DNA of 64,000 nucleotides from an uncultured Clostridia bacterium (GCA_947628615.1 CANRAO010000006.1:1-64000), one strand, 5' to 3'. Shown: positions 24,110 through 34,058, counted from the first letter of the stretch. The notes: a model not told the origin generated them from the letters alone. Numbers and translations: made by a program.

Positions 24110-24598
24110 ATGGCGGTCGAGATTAATAAGATTTACGAAGGCAAGGTTAAGGGAATTACAAAATTCGGAGCGTTTGTCGAGGTTGAGGACGGAATAAGCG
24201 GATTGGTACATATTTCAGAGGTTTCAAATTCGTTTGTGAATGATATTAATGACATTCTCAAGGTTGGCGATGTTGTAAAGGTAAAGGTCATAAGGGTCAA
24301 TGACGACGGGAAAATCAGTATGTCAATCAAGCAGGCGGAGTCTCGTGTTAAGTCTAAAAACTATGGTAAATCTTTTGATGGCAGAGCGCCTCAGGAAGGA
24401 CGTTTTGCTAAGCCCCGTCAGGCAAATAAGCCTGAGTTGAATGAGGATATTATATACAGCGACGGATTTGTTCAAAAGACCAGCGGTGACGCAAATTTTG
24501 AGGATATGCTGAGTAAGTTTAAAGCTTCAAGTGAGGAGAGAATGTCTGAACTTAAAAGGGCGGGCGATAACCGCAGAAGCAGATCAAGAAGGAAATAG
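24110..24598 (+). CDS. yabR: S1-domain RNA-binding protein (YabR-like)
   Basis: This 162-residue protein has one N-terminal S1 RNA-binding domain (about 5-75) with YEGKVKGITKFGAFVEV and GLVHISEVS. A basic, probably disordered tail ending in RRSRSRRK follows. YabR/GSP13-like proteins bind RNA or ribosomes; the exact role is unclear. It completes the yabP-yabQ-divIC-yabR run. Confidence 0.85.
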   Translation: MAVEINKIYEGKVKGITKFGAFVEVEDGISGLVHISEVSNSFVNDINDILKVGDVVKVKVIRVNDDGKISMSIKQAESRVKSKNYGKSFDGRAPQEGRFAKPRQANKPELNEDIIYSDGFVQKTSGDANFEDMLSKFKASSEERMSELKRAGDNRRSRSRRK

Positions 24599-24690
24599 TG
24601 TACCGTGTGATGTCATTTATGATTTGGCGAAATTGTTGTTGAAAGATTTGTTGTTTTTTGCCTTCAGGACGGATAAGGCTTATTAACTAG

Positions 24691-24752
24691 GGTATTTTAT
24701 ATGGTATTAGTACCATAAGGTATTTATATGTAAGTCAATTTATTCAAGGTAT
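24691..24752 (+). promoter_or_regulatory. Cluster of GGTAT repeats before the Ig-like gene
   Basis: GGTAT occurs at 24691, 24703, 24719 and 24748, and ATGGTA-TTAG-TACCAT (24701-24716) is a perfect inverted repeat. It may be an operator for the secreted protein gene; the binding protein is unknown. Confidence 0.3.
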
Positions 24753-24776
24753 AGAATTTAAAACGGAGGGATTATT

Positions 24777-25463
24777 ATGAAAAGAAATAGAAAACAAATA
24801 AGAAAGTCAATCATTTCTTTGTTGACAGCAGCAGTTCTTCTGACCGGATTGTCAGCTTCAGCGACAGCGTCTGCTGATTATTATGATGTGAGACCTACCG
24901 GCGTTTCAATGACAGTTAAAAAGAAAACAGTCAAAAAGGGAAATTACTTTGAGCTTTATGCAAGGGTTTCGCCGTACAATGCTGATGACGATAGTCTTGT
25001 ATGGTCTATAGTCAAGGGCAAAAACATAATCAAGTTTGAGGACTATGACAGAGATGGTAATGAACAGGAATTTATTGCCCTCAAAAAGGGAACAGCTAAA
25101 GTTTGCTGTCAAATTGCCGGAACTAATAAGAAAGCATATACAACAATTGTTGTCAAGAAAGCTTCTTCAAAGGGAACTATAAAGCGCATAGGACCTAAAA
25201 CACGCACTATCGCAGTCGGAGAAGATTTCGATTTAGAGGTCAGAAAATCGGCAGGGGTTAGAAACAAAAATCTGAAGTGGAGCATTAAAAACACTTCTGT
25301 TGTAAGGTTTGACGATTACAACCGCTACGGTGATGATATGGAGTTTCGTGCAGCTGCGGCAGGAACGACAAAAATAACTTGCAAAAATAAGAAAACAGGG
25401 AAATCAGTTTCCTTCATTGTGAAAGTAGTAAATCGTAATAACAGACATTATTATGATGCTTAA
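24777..25463 (+). CDS. Secreted protein with two bacterial Ig-like domains
   Basis: This 228-residue protein has a Sec signal peptide (about 1-33: basic start, hydrophobic core, ATASA-type cut region). Two Ig-like domains of the Big_2 type follow (about 38-125 and 133-222). The second opens with the family-like GPKTRTIAVGEDFDLEVR, and both include a W-S-I segment. Such domains mediate adhesion or form stalks of surface proteins, but no enzyme or anchor motif is present here, so it may be released. CGGAGGG precedes the ATG and a strong terminator follows. Confidence 0.8.
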   Translation: MKRNRKQIRKSIISLLTAAVLLTGLSASATASADYYDVRPTGVSMTVKKKTVKKGNYFELYARVSPYNADDDSLVWSIVKGKNIIKFEDYDRDGNEQEFIALKKGTAKVCCQIAGTNKKAYTTIVVKKASSKGTIKRIGPKTRTIAVGEDFDLEVRKSAGVRNKNLKWSIKNTSVVRFDDYNRYGDDMEFRAAAAGTTKITCKNKKTGKSVSFIVKVVNRNNRHYYDA

Positions 25464-25480
25464 AATATAAACCAGAATGT

Positions 25481-25518
25481 ATCGGGATGAGGTTTAAAAG
25501 ATTTCATCCCGATTTTAT
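25481..25518 (+). terminator. Terminator after the Ig-like gene
   Basis: ATCGGGATGA (25481-25490) pairs perfectly with TCATCCCGAT (25504-25513), followed by TTTTAT. Confidence 0.88.
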
Positions 25519-25552
25519 ACTTTAATTATGATTGTAAAGCTTGGGTGATTAA

Positions 25553-26245
25553 ATGAAAATAAAGGAAATTATACTATTATATATAGTAGTGATTATGGTT
25601 TCGGTTGTTTTTGCGGGCTGCGGAGCAAAAGATGTCGCAGGAAGCGAGCTCGTTAAAAAAGCCAGAGAGGAATACACAAAGCTCGACAGTGCGAAAGTCA
25701 TTATGACAAATACCGAGACTAATGAAATTGAGCAGACATTTGTGTTCAAATACGATGAAAAGGACGTTCTGACCTTTGCCTATGAGGGAAAGTATCAGGA
25801 CGAAAGCTATGCACAGTACAATAACGGTTATGAGTGTTATACATCAGAAAACGGCAAGTATACCTTTACCCAGCGGGGCGATAGGGATTTTCAGGCTTAT
25901 GACCGTGATTCAACCCATCCGCAGGCTAATGAAGGGCTGATTATCTTTTCTGCAAATGCTGTTGAAGAGTCGTCTGTCAGCGAGGAGAACGGTATAACCT
26001 GCGTTGAGCATAAATATGACCCGGAGAAAATCGGTGCAGCTTCTGACGAGGGAAGTGTTTCAGACTTTATTGCAAGATTTTATTTTGATGAGAATAAGCA
26101 GCTTTTGTACTTTACCGAGCAAACGGTAATAGACAGCAAAGGGGAGAAAATTATACATTCGTATAAGGTAGAGATCACAGAGAAAAACGCAATTCAGGAT
26201 ATAGAAAATCCTGTGGAGATACCAAAGGAGGATAATACCCAATAA
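25553..26245 (+). CDS. Lipoprotein of unknown function
   Basis: This 230-residue protein has a lipoprotein signal with lipobox V-F-A-G-Cys23. The mature part is beta-rich and acidic, with repeated Y/F-rich strands (VFKYDEKDVLTFAYEG, YTFTQRGDRDFQAYD), and ends in a Pro/Glu-rich tail. It faintly recalls lipid-carrier folds such as LolA/LppX, but no motif proves this. GGGTGAT precedes the ATG. Surface location is well supported; function is not. Confidence 0.75.
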   Translation: MKIKEIILLYIVVIMVSVVFAGCGAKDVAGSELVKKAREEYTKLDSAKVIMTNTETNEIEQTFVFKYDEKDVLTFAYEGKYQDESYAQYNNGYECYTSENGKYTFTQRGDRDFQAYDRDSTHPQANEGLIIFSANAVEESSVSEENGITCVEHKYDPEKIGAASDEGSVSDFIARFYFDENKQLLYFTEQTVIDSKGEKIIHSYKVEITEKNAIQDIENPVEIPKEDNTQ

Positions 26246-26424
26246 GAATATTAACGAATAGGCAAAAGGTTTGTCTCTTGTATAGAGCTTTTTAATTCTA
26301 GATATAGTGTTAGACTATAAGTCAACCACTAAATAACAGTTGTCCAAAATATACTTTGTGCAGTTTGCATAAAAATGAGGATAAATTTACTTGAAATTTC
26401 TACAGCATAAATTTTTCTATTTGC

Positions 26425-26453
26425 TTGCTTTTGTGAAATATAAATGGTACAAT
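26425..26453 (+). promoter_or_regulatory. Promoter of the S10-spc-alpha gene cluster
   Basis: TTGCTT (26425-26430), 17 bases, TACAAT (26448-26453). Transcription should begin near 26460, giving a leader of about 360 nt. The preceding 26246-26424 is AT-rich with no gene. Confidence 0.65.
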
Positions 26454-26459
26454 TTATCT

Positions 26460-26819
26460 TGCACTGCGGTTAATTCCCGCATTGCGGCTGCAACAGATAT
26501 GCGATGAAGCGAAAGGTTGCCGGCGGTTTGCCGGGTAATTTTCGCAGAGTATGTCCGATTTTAAACCGGGCGACTGTAATACTGAACACGGTATGTGCTT
26601 TATGTTTCTTGCGAAGGGCAGGCTTCTCAGGTTAGGTCTGTTTTTGCATAAGGAGATACTTATCGTTGTGTTATGTCGACCGAAAAACCACGTTAGTTTT
26701 TCGGCTTTTTTTAACAGACTTTCACGGAACACACGGTACAGTGTAAATTTACAGAAAGGCTTTTATACATTAATTAAAGGCTTTCAGCCCCCAGTCAAAA
26801 TTTATAGGAGGCGATTTAA
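26460..26819 (+). ncRNA. Structured leader of the S10 operon with attenuator
   Basis: The 360-nt leader contains stacked hairpins: TGCGG/CCGCA (26465-26481), a long arm GCGAAA..TTTCGC with inner CCGGC/GCCGG (about 26509-26546), and further stems before a strong intrinsic terminator at 26680-26712. Transcripts that pass the terminator go on to rpsJ. This is the plan of an autoregulated ribosomal protein leader, with L4 (rplD, third gene) the classical regulator of S10 operons; the ligand here is inferred. Confidence 0.6.
26680..26712 (+). terminator. Attenuator terminator inside the S10 leader
   Basis: CCGAAAAAC (26680-26688) pairs perfectly with GTTTTTCGG (26696-26704), followed by CTTTTTTT. 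It lies about 108 bases before rpsJ. Confidence 0.88.
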
Positions 26820-27134
26820 GTGGCAGTCAATGAAAGAATCAGAATTAAAATCAAAGGCTATGAGCACGCAGTTGTAGACGCTGCAGCAGCTAAAATTGTT
26901 GATGCGGCTAAGCGTTCGGGCGCAAAGGTTTCGGGTCCTATCCCGTTGCCTACAGACAAGGAGATCATTACTATCCTTCGTGCTGTTCACATGTATAAGG
27001 ACAGCCGTGAGCAGTTTGAAATGAGAACTCACAAGAGATTGATCGACGTACTCAGACCGACAAACGAAACTACATCTGCGCTTCAAAGTCTTGACCTTCC
27101 TGCAGGTGTTGATATTGTAATGGAGATCAAGTAG
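26820..27134 (+). CDS. rpsJ: 30S ribosomal protein S10
   Basis: This 104-residue S10 starts at GTG 26820 behind AGGAGG. It sits in the 30S head and also serves as NusE in antitermination. Typical segments are [24 protein letters not shown] and [14 protein letters not shown]. First gene of the S10-spc-alpha run and directly downstream of the attenuated leader. Confidence 0.98.
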   Translation: MAVNERIRIKIKGYEHAVVDAAAAKIVDAAKRSGAKVSGPIPLPTDKEIITILRAVHMYKDSREQFEMRTHKRLIDVLRPTNETTSALQSLDLPAGVDIVMEIK

Positions 27135-27232
27135 TTTCCAACGGAAATCGCAGTGTGCGATTTCAAAACAGTATTCACGCAGGTCATGTTGGAGTTAAGC
27201 TTCAACCAATAACCATTTAGGAGGAAAAAATA

Positions 27233-27868
27233 ATGCAAAAGGGAATCATCGGTAAGAAAATCGGTATGACACAGATTTTCGACGAAGCAGGAAAGTTTAT
27301 TCCTGTTACGGTTGTAGAGGCAGGTCCCTGCGTTGTCGTTCAGAAGAAGACGGTTGAAAACGACGGCTATAATGCTGTTCAGCTTGGATTCGGCGACATC
27401 AGGGCAAAGAGAGTAAACAAGCCTTTACAGGGTCATTTCAAAAAAGCTGACGTCGCTTTGAAGAGAACTTTAAAAGAGTTTAGACTTGACGACATTAACT
27501 CATTGAACGTCGGCGACATTGTAAAAGCAGACACTTTTGCTGAGGGCGACATCGTTGATGTCAGCGGCACAAGCAAAGGTAAGGGCTTTGCAGGAACAAT
27601 CAAACGTCATAACTTTGCAAGACTTAAAGAGTCGCACGGTACAGGTCCTGTTCACAGGCACGCAGGTTCTATGGGAGCTTGTTCATCACCTTCGAGAATT
27701 TTCAAGGGAAAAGGAATGCCTGGACAGATGGGTAATGAAAAGGTTACTATCCAAAACCTAGAAGTTGTAAAGGTTGACGCAGAAAATAATCTTATCGCAA
27801 TCAAGGGCGCTATTCCGGGTCCTAAGAACGGTACGGTTACCGTTGTTGATTGTGTTAAGAAGGCTTAG
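27233..27868 (+). CDS. rplC: 50S ribosomal protein L3
   Basis: This 211-residue L3 begins [17 protein letters not shown] and contains [14 protein letters not shown] and the loop [18 protein letters not shown] that reaches towards the peptidyl transferase centre. It is one of the first assembly proteins of the 50S subunit. GGAGG precedes the ATG. Its last base touches the ribosome site of rplD. Confidence 0.98.
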   Translation: MQKGIIGKKIGMTQIFDEAGKFIPVTVVEAGPCVVVQKKTVENDGYNAVQLGFGDIRAKRVNKPLQGHFKKADVALKRTLKEFRLDDINSLNVGDIVKADTFAEGDIVDVSGTSKGKGFAGTIKRHNFARLKESHGTGPVHRHAGSMGACSSPSRIFKGKGMPGQMGNEKVTIQNLEVVKVDAENNLIAIKGAIPGPKNGTVTVVDCVKKA

Positions 27869-27885
27869 TGGAAGGAGGAAGTAAT

Positions 27886-28509
27886 ATGCCACAGGTTTCA
27901 GTATATGATATGACAGGCAAAGAGGTTGCTACCGCTGAGCTGAAAGATTCTGTTTTCGGAATCAAGCCGAATAAAGCTATAATGCACGCAATGGTTGTTA
28001 ATTACCTTGCTAATCAAAGACAGGGTACACATTCTACTCTCACTCGCTCAGAAGTAAGAGGAGGAGGAAAAAAACCATGGAGGCAAAAGGATACAGGTCA
28101 TGCAAGACAGGGTTCTATCAGGGCTCCGCAGTGGGTTCACGGCGGAATCGCAATGGGACCAAAGCCCAGAGATTACAGCTATTCGTTAAATAAGAAGGAA
28201 AAGAGACTTGCTATGAAGTCTGCACTTTCTTCAAAGGTACTCGATAATGACATTGTTGTTGTTGACTCTATCAAGTGTGATGAGTTCAAGACAAAGACAA
28301 TGGTTGAAATGCTGAAAGCGCTTAATGTAGAGAGCAAGGCACTTGTTGTTATGCCAGAGGTTGATTTAAAGGTCGTTAAGAGCCTTTCAAACATTCCGGG
28401 TGTTAAGCCTACTCTTGTCAACACGCTAAACGTATATGACATTCTTAATCACGACAAGTTCATCGTTGTTAAGGACGCTGTAGATAAGATTGAGGAGGTT
28501 TATGCATAA
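27886..28509 (+). CDS. rplD: 50S ribosomal protein L4
   Basis: This 207-residue L4 has the extended loop [21 protein letters not shown] region (around 48-68) that lines the peptide exit tunnel. In some bacteria L4 also represses its own S10 operon, which makes it the first candidate regulator of the leader upstream. The start at 27886 follows GGAAGGAGG; a GTG at 27868 would overlap the rplC stop. The stop overlaps the rplW start by one base. Confidence 0.98.
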   Translation: MPQVSVYDMTGKEVATAELKDSVFGIKPNKAIMHAMVVNYLANQRQGTHSTLTRSEVRGGGKKPWRQKDTGHARQGSIRAPQWVHGGIAMGPKPRDYSYSLNKKEKRLAMKSALSSKVLDNDIVVVDSIKCDEFKTKTMVEMLKALNVESKALVVMPEVDLKVVKSLSNIPGVKPTLVNTLNVYDILNHDKFIVVKDAVDKIEEVYA

Positions 28510-28805
28510 TGGAAAAAACTGCTCAAGATATTATTTTAAAACCTATCATCACAGAGGCTTCTATGGAAGGCTTAGAGATGAATAAGTACACATTCAAGGT
28601 TGCTAAAAACGCAAATAAGATTGAGATTGCCAAGGCTGTTGAAGAGCTCTTCGGAGTTAAGGTTGTCAAGGTAAATACAATGAATTGCAGAGGACGTAAA
28701 AAGAGAATGGGTATGTATGAGGGAAGAACTCCTTCATGGAAAAAGGCAATCGTTACACTTGCTGAAGGCGAGAAGACAATCGAGTTCTTTAATAACTTGG
28801 TATAA
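28509..28805 (+). CDS. rplW: 50S ribosomal protein L23
   Basis: This 98-residue L23 lies at the tunnel exit, where it binds trigger factor and SRP. It shows IILKPIITEASM and the C-terminal GRTPSWKKAIVTLAEG segment. The start overlaps the rplD stop (TAATG), so the two are translationally coupled. Confidence 0.97.
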   Translation: MEKTAQDIILKPIITEASMEGLEMNKYTFKVAKNANKIEIAKAVEELFGVKVVKVNTMNCRGRKKRMGMYEGRTPSWKKAIVTLAEGEKTIEFFNNLV

Positions 28806-28899
28806 CAGACTTCGGCAAAGGGCTTTGCAGGTTGTGCAGAGCGTAGGTATGGGAGCTTAAAAAGCTCTCGCAAAACAAACTTAAAGGAGTGAAATTCAA

Positions 28900-29733
28900 A
28901 TGGCAATAAAGAGCTATAAGCCTACGACTCCGGGAAGAAGAGGTATGACTACTATTGATTATTCTTCCCTGTCTAAGGTAGCTCCGGAAAAAAGCCTGAT
29001 TCAGCCGGTCAAGAAAAAGTCCGGAAGAAACAGCTACGGTAGAATCACTGTTCGCCACAGAGGAGGCGGAGCAAGAAGAAAATACCGTGTAATTGATTTC
29101 AAGAGAAATAAGTTGGATATGAACGCAGAGGTTATGACTCTTGAATATGACCCGAACCGTTCAGCATTTATTGCTCTTCTGAAATATGAAGACGGTGAAA
29201 AAAGATACATTCTCGCACCTCACGGCTTAGAGGTTGGAGATATTGTTCGTGCGGGCGCTGATGTTGACATCAAGCCCGGAAACGCAAGTCAGATGCAGAA
29301 CATTCCGGTAGGTACTTTCATTCATAATATCGAGCTTTATCCAAGCAAGGGCGGTCAGCTTGTCCGCAGTGCGGGAAATATGGCTCAGCTTATGGGTAAG
29401 GAAAACGGATACGCACTTGTAAGACTTCCATCGGGAGAGATGAGAAATATTCCGCTTAACTGTATGGCAACTATAGGTCAGGTTTCAAACATCGACCACA
29501 GCAATGTCAACTACGGTAAGGCAGGAAGAAAACGTCATATGGGCTGGAGACCTACTGTACGTGGTTCTGTTATGAACCCGAACGACCACCCTCACGGCGG
29601 TGGTGAAGGTAAGTCGCCTGTAGGACGTCCGGGACCTGTATCGCCTTGGGGCAAACCAACGCTCGGATACAAGACCCGTGCTAAACACAACAGGTCAGAT
29701 AAGTTTATCGTAAAACGTAGAAACGGAAAATAA
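28900..29733 (+). CDS. rplB: 50S ribosomal protein L2
   Basis: This 277-residue L2 is full length. It is needed for subunit joining and peptidyl transfer. [20 protein letters not shown] at the start and the strongly conserved C-terminal stretch with [18 protein letters not shown] carry the key His. The 94-base gap before it contains a short GAGCTT/AAGCTC hairpin, and AAAGGAG precedes the ATG. Confidence 0.98.
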   Translation: MAIKSYKPTTPGRRGMTTIDYSSLSKVAPEKSLIQPVKKKSGRNSYGRITVRHRGGGARRKYRVIDFKRNKLDMNAEVMTLEYDPNRSAFIALLKYEDGEKRYILAPHGLEVGDIVRAGADVDIKPGNASQMQNIPVGTFIHNIELYPSKGGQLVRSAGNMAQLMGKENGYALVRLPSGEMRNIPLNCMATIGQVSNIDHSNVNYGKAGRKRHMGWRPTVRGSVMNPNDHPHGGGEGKSPVGRPGPVSPWGKPTLGYKTRAKHNRSDKFIVKRRNGK

Positions 29734-29751
29734 CGAAAGGAGAACTGAATA

Positions 29752-30033
29752 ATGAGCAGAAGTATTAAAAAGGGACCTTTCGTACAAGAGGTTCTACTCA
29801 AAAGAGTTAAAGCTATGAATGAAACAGGTGAAAAGAAGGTCTTGAAGACCTGGAGCAGAGCTTCAACGATTTTCCCTGATTTCGTAGGTCATACATTCGC
29901 AGTTCACGACGGACGCAAGCACGTTCCTGTTTATGTAACCGAAGATATGGTAGGTCATAAGCTGGGTGAGTTTGCACCGACAAGAACATATAAGGGCCAC
30001 GCCGGTTCAAAATTATCAAACACCGGTAAGTAG
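29752..30033 (+). CDS. rpsS: 30S ribosomal protein S19
   Basis: This 93-residue S19 is located in the 30S head near the A site. It begins [11 protein letters not shown] and has the conserved [21 protein letters not shown] and [11 protein letters not shown] segments. AAAGGAG precedes the ATG; rplV follows 21 bases downstream. Confidence 0.98.
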   Translation: MSRSIKKGPFVQEVLLKRVKAMNETGEKKVLKTWSRASTIFPDFVGHTFAVHDGRKHVPVYVTEDMVGHKLGEFAPTRTYKGHAGSKLSNTGK

Positions 30034-30054
30034 TCGCCGAAGGGAGGATTTCAA

Positions 30055-30390
30055 ATGGAAGCAAGAGCTATACTGAAGGATGCTCGAATTGCTCCTCGTA
30101 AGGTTAAGATAGTTCTTGACCTTATAAGGGGAAAGGATTATGATGTTGCTATGGCAACATTAAAGCACACACCTAAAGCTGCCTGTGAATATCTTGAAAA
30201 GCTTCTGAAGTCGGCCGCTGCAAACGCAGAAAATAATCACAGCATGGATAAAAATAATCTCTATGTTGCTGAGTGTTTTGTGTGTCCGGGAAGAACTTTG
30301 AAAAGAATTATGCCAAGAGCAAAGGGCAGAGCTTACAGAATTTTAAAGAGAACATCTCATGTTACTTTAGTTCTGAAGGAAAAGGAATAG
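30055..30390 (+). CDS. rplV: 50S ribosomal protein L22
   Basis: This 111-residue L22 has a beta hairpin that narrows the exit tunnel and is a common site of macrolide resistance changes. [15 protein letters not shown] near the start and the tip region [13 protein letters not shown] are standard, with no obvious resistance-type alteration. GGGAGG precedes the ATG. Confidence 0.97.
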   Translation: MEARAILKDARIAPRKVKIVLDLIRGKDYDVAMATLKHTPKAACEYLEKLLKSAAANAENNHSMDKNNLYVAECFVCPGRTLKRIMPRAKGRAYRILKRTSHVTLVLKEKE

Positions 30391-30410
30391 GCTGGAATAG
30401 GAGGTAGATT

Positions 30411-31172
30411 ATGGGTCAAAAAGTAAATCCGCATGGATATCGTGTTGGAATAATCAAAGATTGGGATTCCCGTTGGTTTGCGAACAAATCAACTTTCGGC
30501 GATACGCTTGTAGAAGACCATAAGGTAAGAAATTATATCAAAAAGACCTTATATTCAGCAGGTGTTCCGCGTATTGAGATAGAGAGATTTGCAGATAAAG
30601 TTAGGATTCACATTCACTGTGCAAAGCCGGGAATGGTGATCGGACAAAAGGGAGCAACTATTGAGAAGCTTCGTCAAAAGATAGAAAAGATGATAAACAA
30701 GTCGGTTGCTATAAACATCATTGAGGTTAGACAGCCTGACTTGAATGCACAGCTTGTTGCTGAAAGAATCGCTTTAGATCTTGAGAACAGAATTTCTTTC
30801 AGAAGAGCAATGAAGCAAACTATCGGCAGAGCGATGAAGTTTGGCGCAAAGGGTATCAAGACAAGATGCTCGGGACGTCTGGGCGGCGCTGAAATAGCAA
30901 GAGCTGAAAGCTATCACGAGGGCACGATCCCTCTGCAGACAATCAGAGCTGACATTGATTACGGTTTTGCTGAGGCAGATACAACTTACGGAAAAATCGG
31001 AGTCAAAGTTTGGATCTATCGCGGAGAGGTTCTGAAGGGCGAGGTTCCTGAAACTCAGAAGAGAGAGACTAAGGACAGACCAAGACGTCGCAGCAGAGGA
31101 AACGGCGAAGACAGACCAAGACGCCGCAGTGCAAGACCGAGAAACGATAAAAAAGAAGGAGGTAACGAATAA
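30411..31172 (+). CDS. rpsC: 30S ribosomal protein S3
   Basis: This 253-residue S3 has an N-terminal KH domain with the [15 protein letters not shown] loop and helps form the mRNA entry pore. The C-terminal domain ([12 protein letters not shown]) is normal. The protein ends in an extra basic tail of about 30 residues (RPRRRSRGN repeated, then KKEGGNE), longer than the minimal S3 but seen in other Clostridia. Its stop overlaps the rplP start. Confidence 0.98.
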   Translation: MGQKVNPHGYRVGIIKDWDSRWFANKSTFGDTLVEDHKVRNYIKKTLYSAGVPRIEIERFADKVRIHIHCAKPGMVIGQKGATIEKLRQKIEKMINKSVAINIIEVRQPDLNAQLVAERIALDLENRISFRRAMKQTIGRAMKFGAKGIKTRCSGRLGGAEIARAESYHEGTIPLQTIRADIDYGFAEADTTYGKIGVKVWIYRGEVLKGEVPETQKRETKDRPRRRSRGNGEDRPRRRSARPRNDKKEGGNE

Positions 31173-31603
31173 TGCTACTTCCAAAGAGAGTAAAACACCG
31201 TAAACAGCACAGAGGACGCATGACAGGAAAAGCGCTTCGCGGAAACAAGGTTACAAACGGTGATTACGGTTTACAGGCACTTGAGCCTGCATGGATAACT
31301 TCAAACCAGATCGAGTCAGCCCGTATCGCTATGACAAGATACATCAAGCGTGGAGGACAGGTTTGGATAAAGATTTTCCCTGATAAGCCGGTAACTAAAA
31401 AGCCTTTGGAAACTCGTATGGGTAAAGGTAAAGGTGCTCCTGAATATTGGGTAGCAGTTGTTAAGCCCGGAAGAGTTATGTTCGAGATAGAAGGCGTTTC
31501 GGAAGAGATTGCAAGAGAGGCTATGCGTCTTGCAGCACATAAGCTTCCGATAAAGAGTAAGTTTATAGCTAAAGAAACTCAAGAAACGGGTGGTGAGCAA
31601 TAA
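31172..31603 (+). CDS. rplP: 50S ribosomal protein L16
   Basis: This 143-residue L16 sits near the A-site tRNA elbow. It begins [17 protein letters not shown] and contains [20 protein letters not shown] and the [18 protein letters not shown] loop. The start overlaps the rpsC stop and the end overlaps rpmC, so the three genes are coupled. Confidence 0.98.
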   Translation: MLLPKRVKHRKQHRGRMTGKALRGNKVTNGDYGLQALEPAWITSNQIESARIAMTRYIKRGGQVWIKIFPDKPVTKKPLETRMGKGKGAPEYWVAVVKPGRVMFEIEGVSEEIAREAMRLAAHKLPIKSKFIAKETQETGGEQ

Positions 31604-31800
31604 TGAAAGCAAGTGAAATCAGAGATTTATCAGAGCAGGAGCTTAACGAGAAATTAGCAGAGTTAAAGCAGGAACTGTTTAACCTTCGTTTTCAGCATGC
31701 TATCAATCAGCTTGACAATCCTATGAGAATGAAGGCAGTCAAGAGGGATATTGCTCGTGTTAAGACATTCATTCGTAAGCAAGAGTCCAGCGTACAATAA
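31603..31800 (+). CDS. rpmC: 50S ribosomal protein L29
   Basis: This 65-residue, mainly helical L29 is placed next to L23 at the exit tunnel. It has ELKQELFNLRFQHAI followed by the conserved IARVKTFIR helix. TAATG overlap with rplP shows coupled translation. Confidence 0.97.
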   Translation: MKASEIRDLSEQELNEKLAELKQELFNLRFQHAINQLDNPMRMKAVKRDIARVKTFIRKQESSVQ

Positions 31801-31818
31801 TAAAGAGGAGGATTAACT

Positions 31819-32076
31819 GTGAGCGAAAGAAATCTTAGAAAAACAAGAGTAGGAAAAGTTGTTTCTAACAAGATGGATAAGACAATAGTTGTCGCTATCG
31901 AGGATAAGGTTCAACATCCGCTTTATAAGAAAATCATTAACAGAACTTTGAAGCTGAAAGCGCATGACGAGAACAACGTCTGCAATATCGGCGACGTTGT
32001 TGAGGTTATGGAAACACGTCCTCTGTCTAAGGATAAGAGATGGCGTTTGGTTAAGGTTCTGGAAGAAGTTAAGTAG
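31819..32076 (+). CDS. rpsQ: 30S ribosomal protein S17
   Basis: This 85-residue S17 is an early-binding OB-fold protein of the 30S body. It starts at GTG 31819 behind GAGGAGG and has [19 protein letters not shown] and the [15 protein letters not shown] loop. A 72-base gap with a small AAGAG/CTCTT hairpin precedes rplN. Confidence 0.97.
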   Translation: MSERNLRKTRVGKVVSNKMDKTIVVAIEDKVQHPLYKKIINRTLKLKAHDENNVCNIGDVVEVMETRPLSKDKRWRLVKVLEEVK

Positions 32077-32148
32077 TAATAGTAAGTAGGTTGAAAAAGA
32101 GAAATTCTCTTAATTTAGACCTTTTAAGTTTGAAAGGAGGAACGCACT

Positions 32149-32517
32149 GTGATACAAATGCAAACTTCACTAAAGGTTGCTGATAACACGGGAGCAAAAG
32201 AGCTTATGTGTATCAGAGTTTTAGGCGGAACACGCAGAAGATATGCAAACATCGGTGACGTAGTTGTTGCTTCGGTTAAAAAAGCAACACCGGGCGGCGT
32301 TGTTAAAAAAGGCGATGTAGTTAAAGCAGTTATCGTTCGTTCAGCAAAGGGTCTTCGTCGTGAGGATGGAACCTACATCCGTTTCGATGAAAACGCTGCT
32401 GTAATTATAAAAGAAGATCAGAATCCAAGAGGTACCCGTATCTTTGGACCTGTAGCCAGAGAGCTTCGTGATAAGAACTATATGAAGATCTTATCTCTTG
32501 CTCCTGAAGTATTATAA
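32149..32517 (+). CDS. rplN: 50S ribosomal protein L14
   Basis: This 122-residue L14 makes intersubunit contacts and binds the silencing factor RsfS in other bacteria. It starts at GTG 32149 behind AAAGGAGG, giving the usual MIQ start, and has [21 protein letters not shown]. Confidence 0.98.
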   Translation: MIQMQTSLKVADNTGAKELMCIRVLGGTRRRYANIGDVVVASVKKATPGGVVKKGDVVKAVIVRSAKGLRREDGTYIRFDENAAVIIKEDQNPRGTRIFGPVARELRDKNYMKILSLAPEVL

Positions 32518-32532
32518 TGGAGGGCGGTTAGA

Positions 32533-32856
32533 ATGAATAAATTACACATCAAAACCGGCGACACCGTTATTGTTCTTTCAGGAAAAGAAAGAGGCAAAAA
32601 GGGAAAGGTACTCGCTGTATCTCCTAAGGAGTCAAAGGTTATTATTGAAGGCGTAAATATGTGCACAAAGCACGTTAAGCCGAGAAGACAAGGCGAGGCA
32701 GGCGGAATAGTTAAGGCTGAGGCTGCAATGTACGCTTGCAAGGTTCAGGCAGTTTGTCCAAAATGCGGAAAGCCGACTCGTATCGGACACAAGATTTTGG
32801 ACGACGGCTCAAAGGTTAGAGTTTGCAGAAATGCAGACTGCCGTGAAGAGTTTTAA
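32533..32856 (+). CDS. rplX: 50S ribosomal protein L24
   Basis: This 107-residue L24 has an N-terminal KOW motif (KTGDTVIVLSGKERGKKGKV) and a C-terminal Cys-bearing segment CPKCGKP..CRNADC that could hold zinc. It starts assembly of the 50S subunit. GGAGGGCGG precedes the ATG. Confidence 0.97.
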   Translation: MNKLHIKTGDTVIVLSGKERGKKGKVLAVSPKESKVIIEGVNMCTKHVKPRRQGEAGGIVKAEAAMYACKVQAVCPKCGKPTRIGHKILDDGSKVRVCRNADCREEF

Positions 32857-32869
32857 GGAGGAGTAAACG

Positions 32870-33412
32870 ATGGCTAGACTTAAAGACGAGTATGTTAGCA
32901 GCGTAGCTCCTGCTATGATGAAAAAATTCGGCTACAAAAACGTAATGCAAATTCCAAAGCTAGATAAGGTCGTTATCAATGTAGGCTGCGGCGAGGCAAA
33001 GGACAATTCAAAGGTCGTTGACGCAGTTATGGCTGACTTAGCAGCAATCACAGGTCAAAAGCCTATAGTTTGTAAGGCTAAGAAATCTGTTGCTAACTTT
33101 AAGCTGAGAGAAGGACAGATCATCGGAGTTAAGGTAACATTGAGAGCAGAAAGAATGTACGAATTCGTTGACAGACTATTCAATGTAGCTTTTCCGCGTG
33201 TTCGTGACTTCAGAGGAATCAATCCCAACTCATTCGACGGAAGAGGTAACTACTCAACAGGTGTTAAAGAGCAGCTTATCTTCCCTGAGATAGAGTATGA
33301 TAAGATCGACAAGGTTCGTGGTATGGATATTAACTTTATCACTACTGCAAATACTGATGAAGAAGCTAAGGAGCTGCTCACATTATTAGGCGCTCCGTTC
33401 GCTGACAGGTAA
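32870..33412 (+). CDS. rplE: 50S ribosomal protein L5
   Basis: This 180-residue L5 binds 5S rRNA and contacts the P-site tRNA. It has [15 protein letters not shown], the [19 protein letters not shown] loop, and the end segment [29 protein letters not shown] precedes the ATG. Confidence 0.98.
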   Translation: MARLKDEYVSSVAPAMMKKFGYKNVMQIPKLDKVVINVGCGEAKDNSKVVDAVMADLAAITGQKPIVCKAKKSVANFKLREGQIIGVKVTLRAERMYEFVDRLFNVAFPRVRDFRGINPNSFDGRGNYSTGVKEQLIFPEIEYDKIDKVRGMDINFITTANTDEEAKELLTLLGAPFADR

Positions 33413-33431
33413 GAAAGAGGAGGAAATCAAT

Positions 33432-33617
33432 ATGGCAAAGAAGGCTATGAAAAACAAACAGCAATTACCGCCAAAGTATTCCACTCGAGCTTACAACAGA
33501 TGTAAAATCTGTGGAAGACCCCACGCTTATCTCAGAAAGTTCGGCATCTGCCGTATCTGCTTCAGAGAGCTAGCGCACAAAGGTCAGATCCCGGGTGTAA
33601 AAAAGGCAAGTTGGTAA
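33432..33617 (+). CDS. rpsN: 30S ribosomal protein S14 (zinc type)
   Basis: This 61-residue short S14 has four zinc-binding Cys residues, in [21 protein letters not shown]. It is the zinc-dependent paralogue (rpsZ-like), here in the normal position between rplE and rpsH. GAGGAGG precedes the ATG. Confidence 0.97.
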   Translation: MAKKAMKNKQQLPPKYSTRAYNRCKICGRPHAYLRKFGICRICFRELAHKGQIPGVKKASW

Positions 33618-33647
33618 AGAACATTCATTTAAAGGAGGTTAACTGCA

Positions 33648-34046
33648 ATGCAAATTACTGATACAATAGCTGATTTATTGACCAGAATTCGTAATGCAAG
33701 TTCTGCAAAGCACGCAACAGTTGACATTCCTGCATCGAAAATGAAGAAGGCTATCACACAGATCCTTGTTGACGAGGGTTACATTTCAGGCTTTCAATTC
33801 ATTGAAGACGAAAAGCAGGGTATCATTAGAATTACTCTAAAATATGACGAGAACAACACACCGGTTATTTCAGGACTTAGAAGAGTATCAAAGCCGGGCT
33901 TGAGAATTTATTCAAGCTGCGAGGATATGCCTAAGGTAATGAAGGGACTCGGAGTAGCAATTATCTCAACATCAAAGGGAATTGTTACTGACAAGAAAGC
34001 AAGAGAGCTCAATGTCGGTGGAGAAGTTCTTGCATTTGTCTGGTAA
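33648..34046 (+). CDS. rpsH: 30S ribosomal protein S8
   Basis: This 132-residue S8 binds the central domain of 16S rRNA. In other bacteria it represses the spc genes by binding near rplE. It begins [18 protein letters not shown] and ends with the conserved [26 protein letters not shown] region (last 27 residues). AAAGGAGG precedes the ATG. Confidence 0.98.
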   Translation: MQITDTIADLLTRIRNASSAKHATVDIPASKMKKAITQILVDEGYISGFQFIEDEKQGIIRITLKYDENNTPVISGLRRVSKPGLRIYSSCEDMPKVMKGLGVAIISTSKGIVTDKKARELNVGGEVLAFVW

Positions 34047-34058
34047 GGAGGAACAGTT

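Noticed and set aside
26454-26732. Minus-strand 92-codon frame in the S10 leader
   Set aside because: It is antisense to a structured leader, with no ribosome site or family resemblance.
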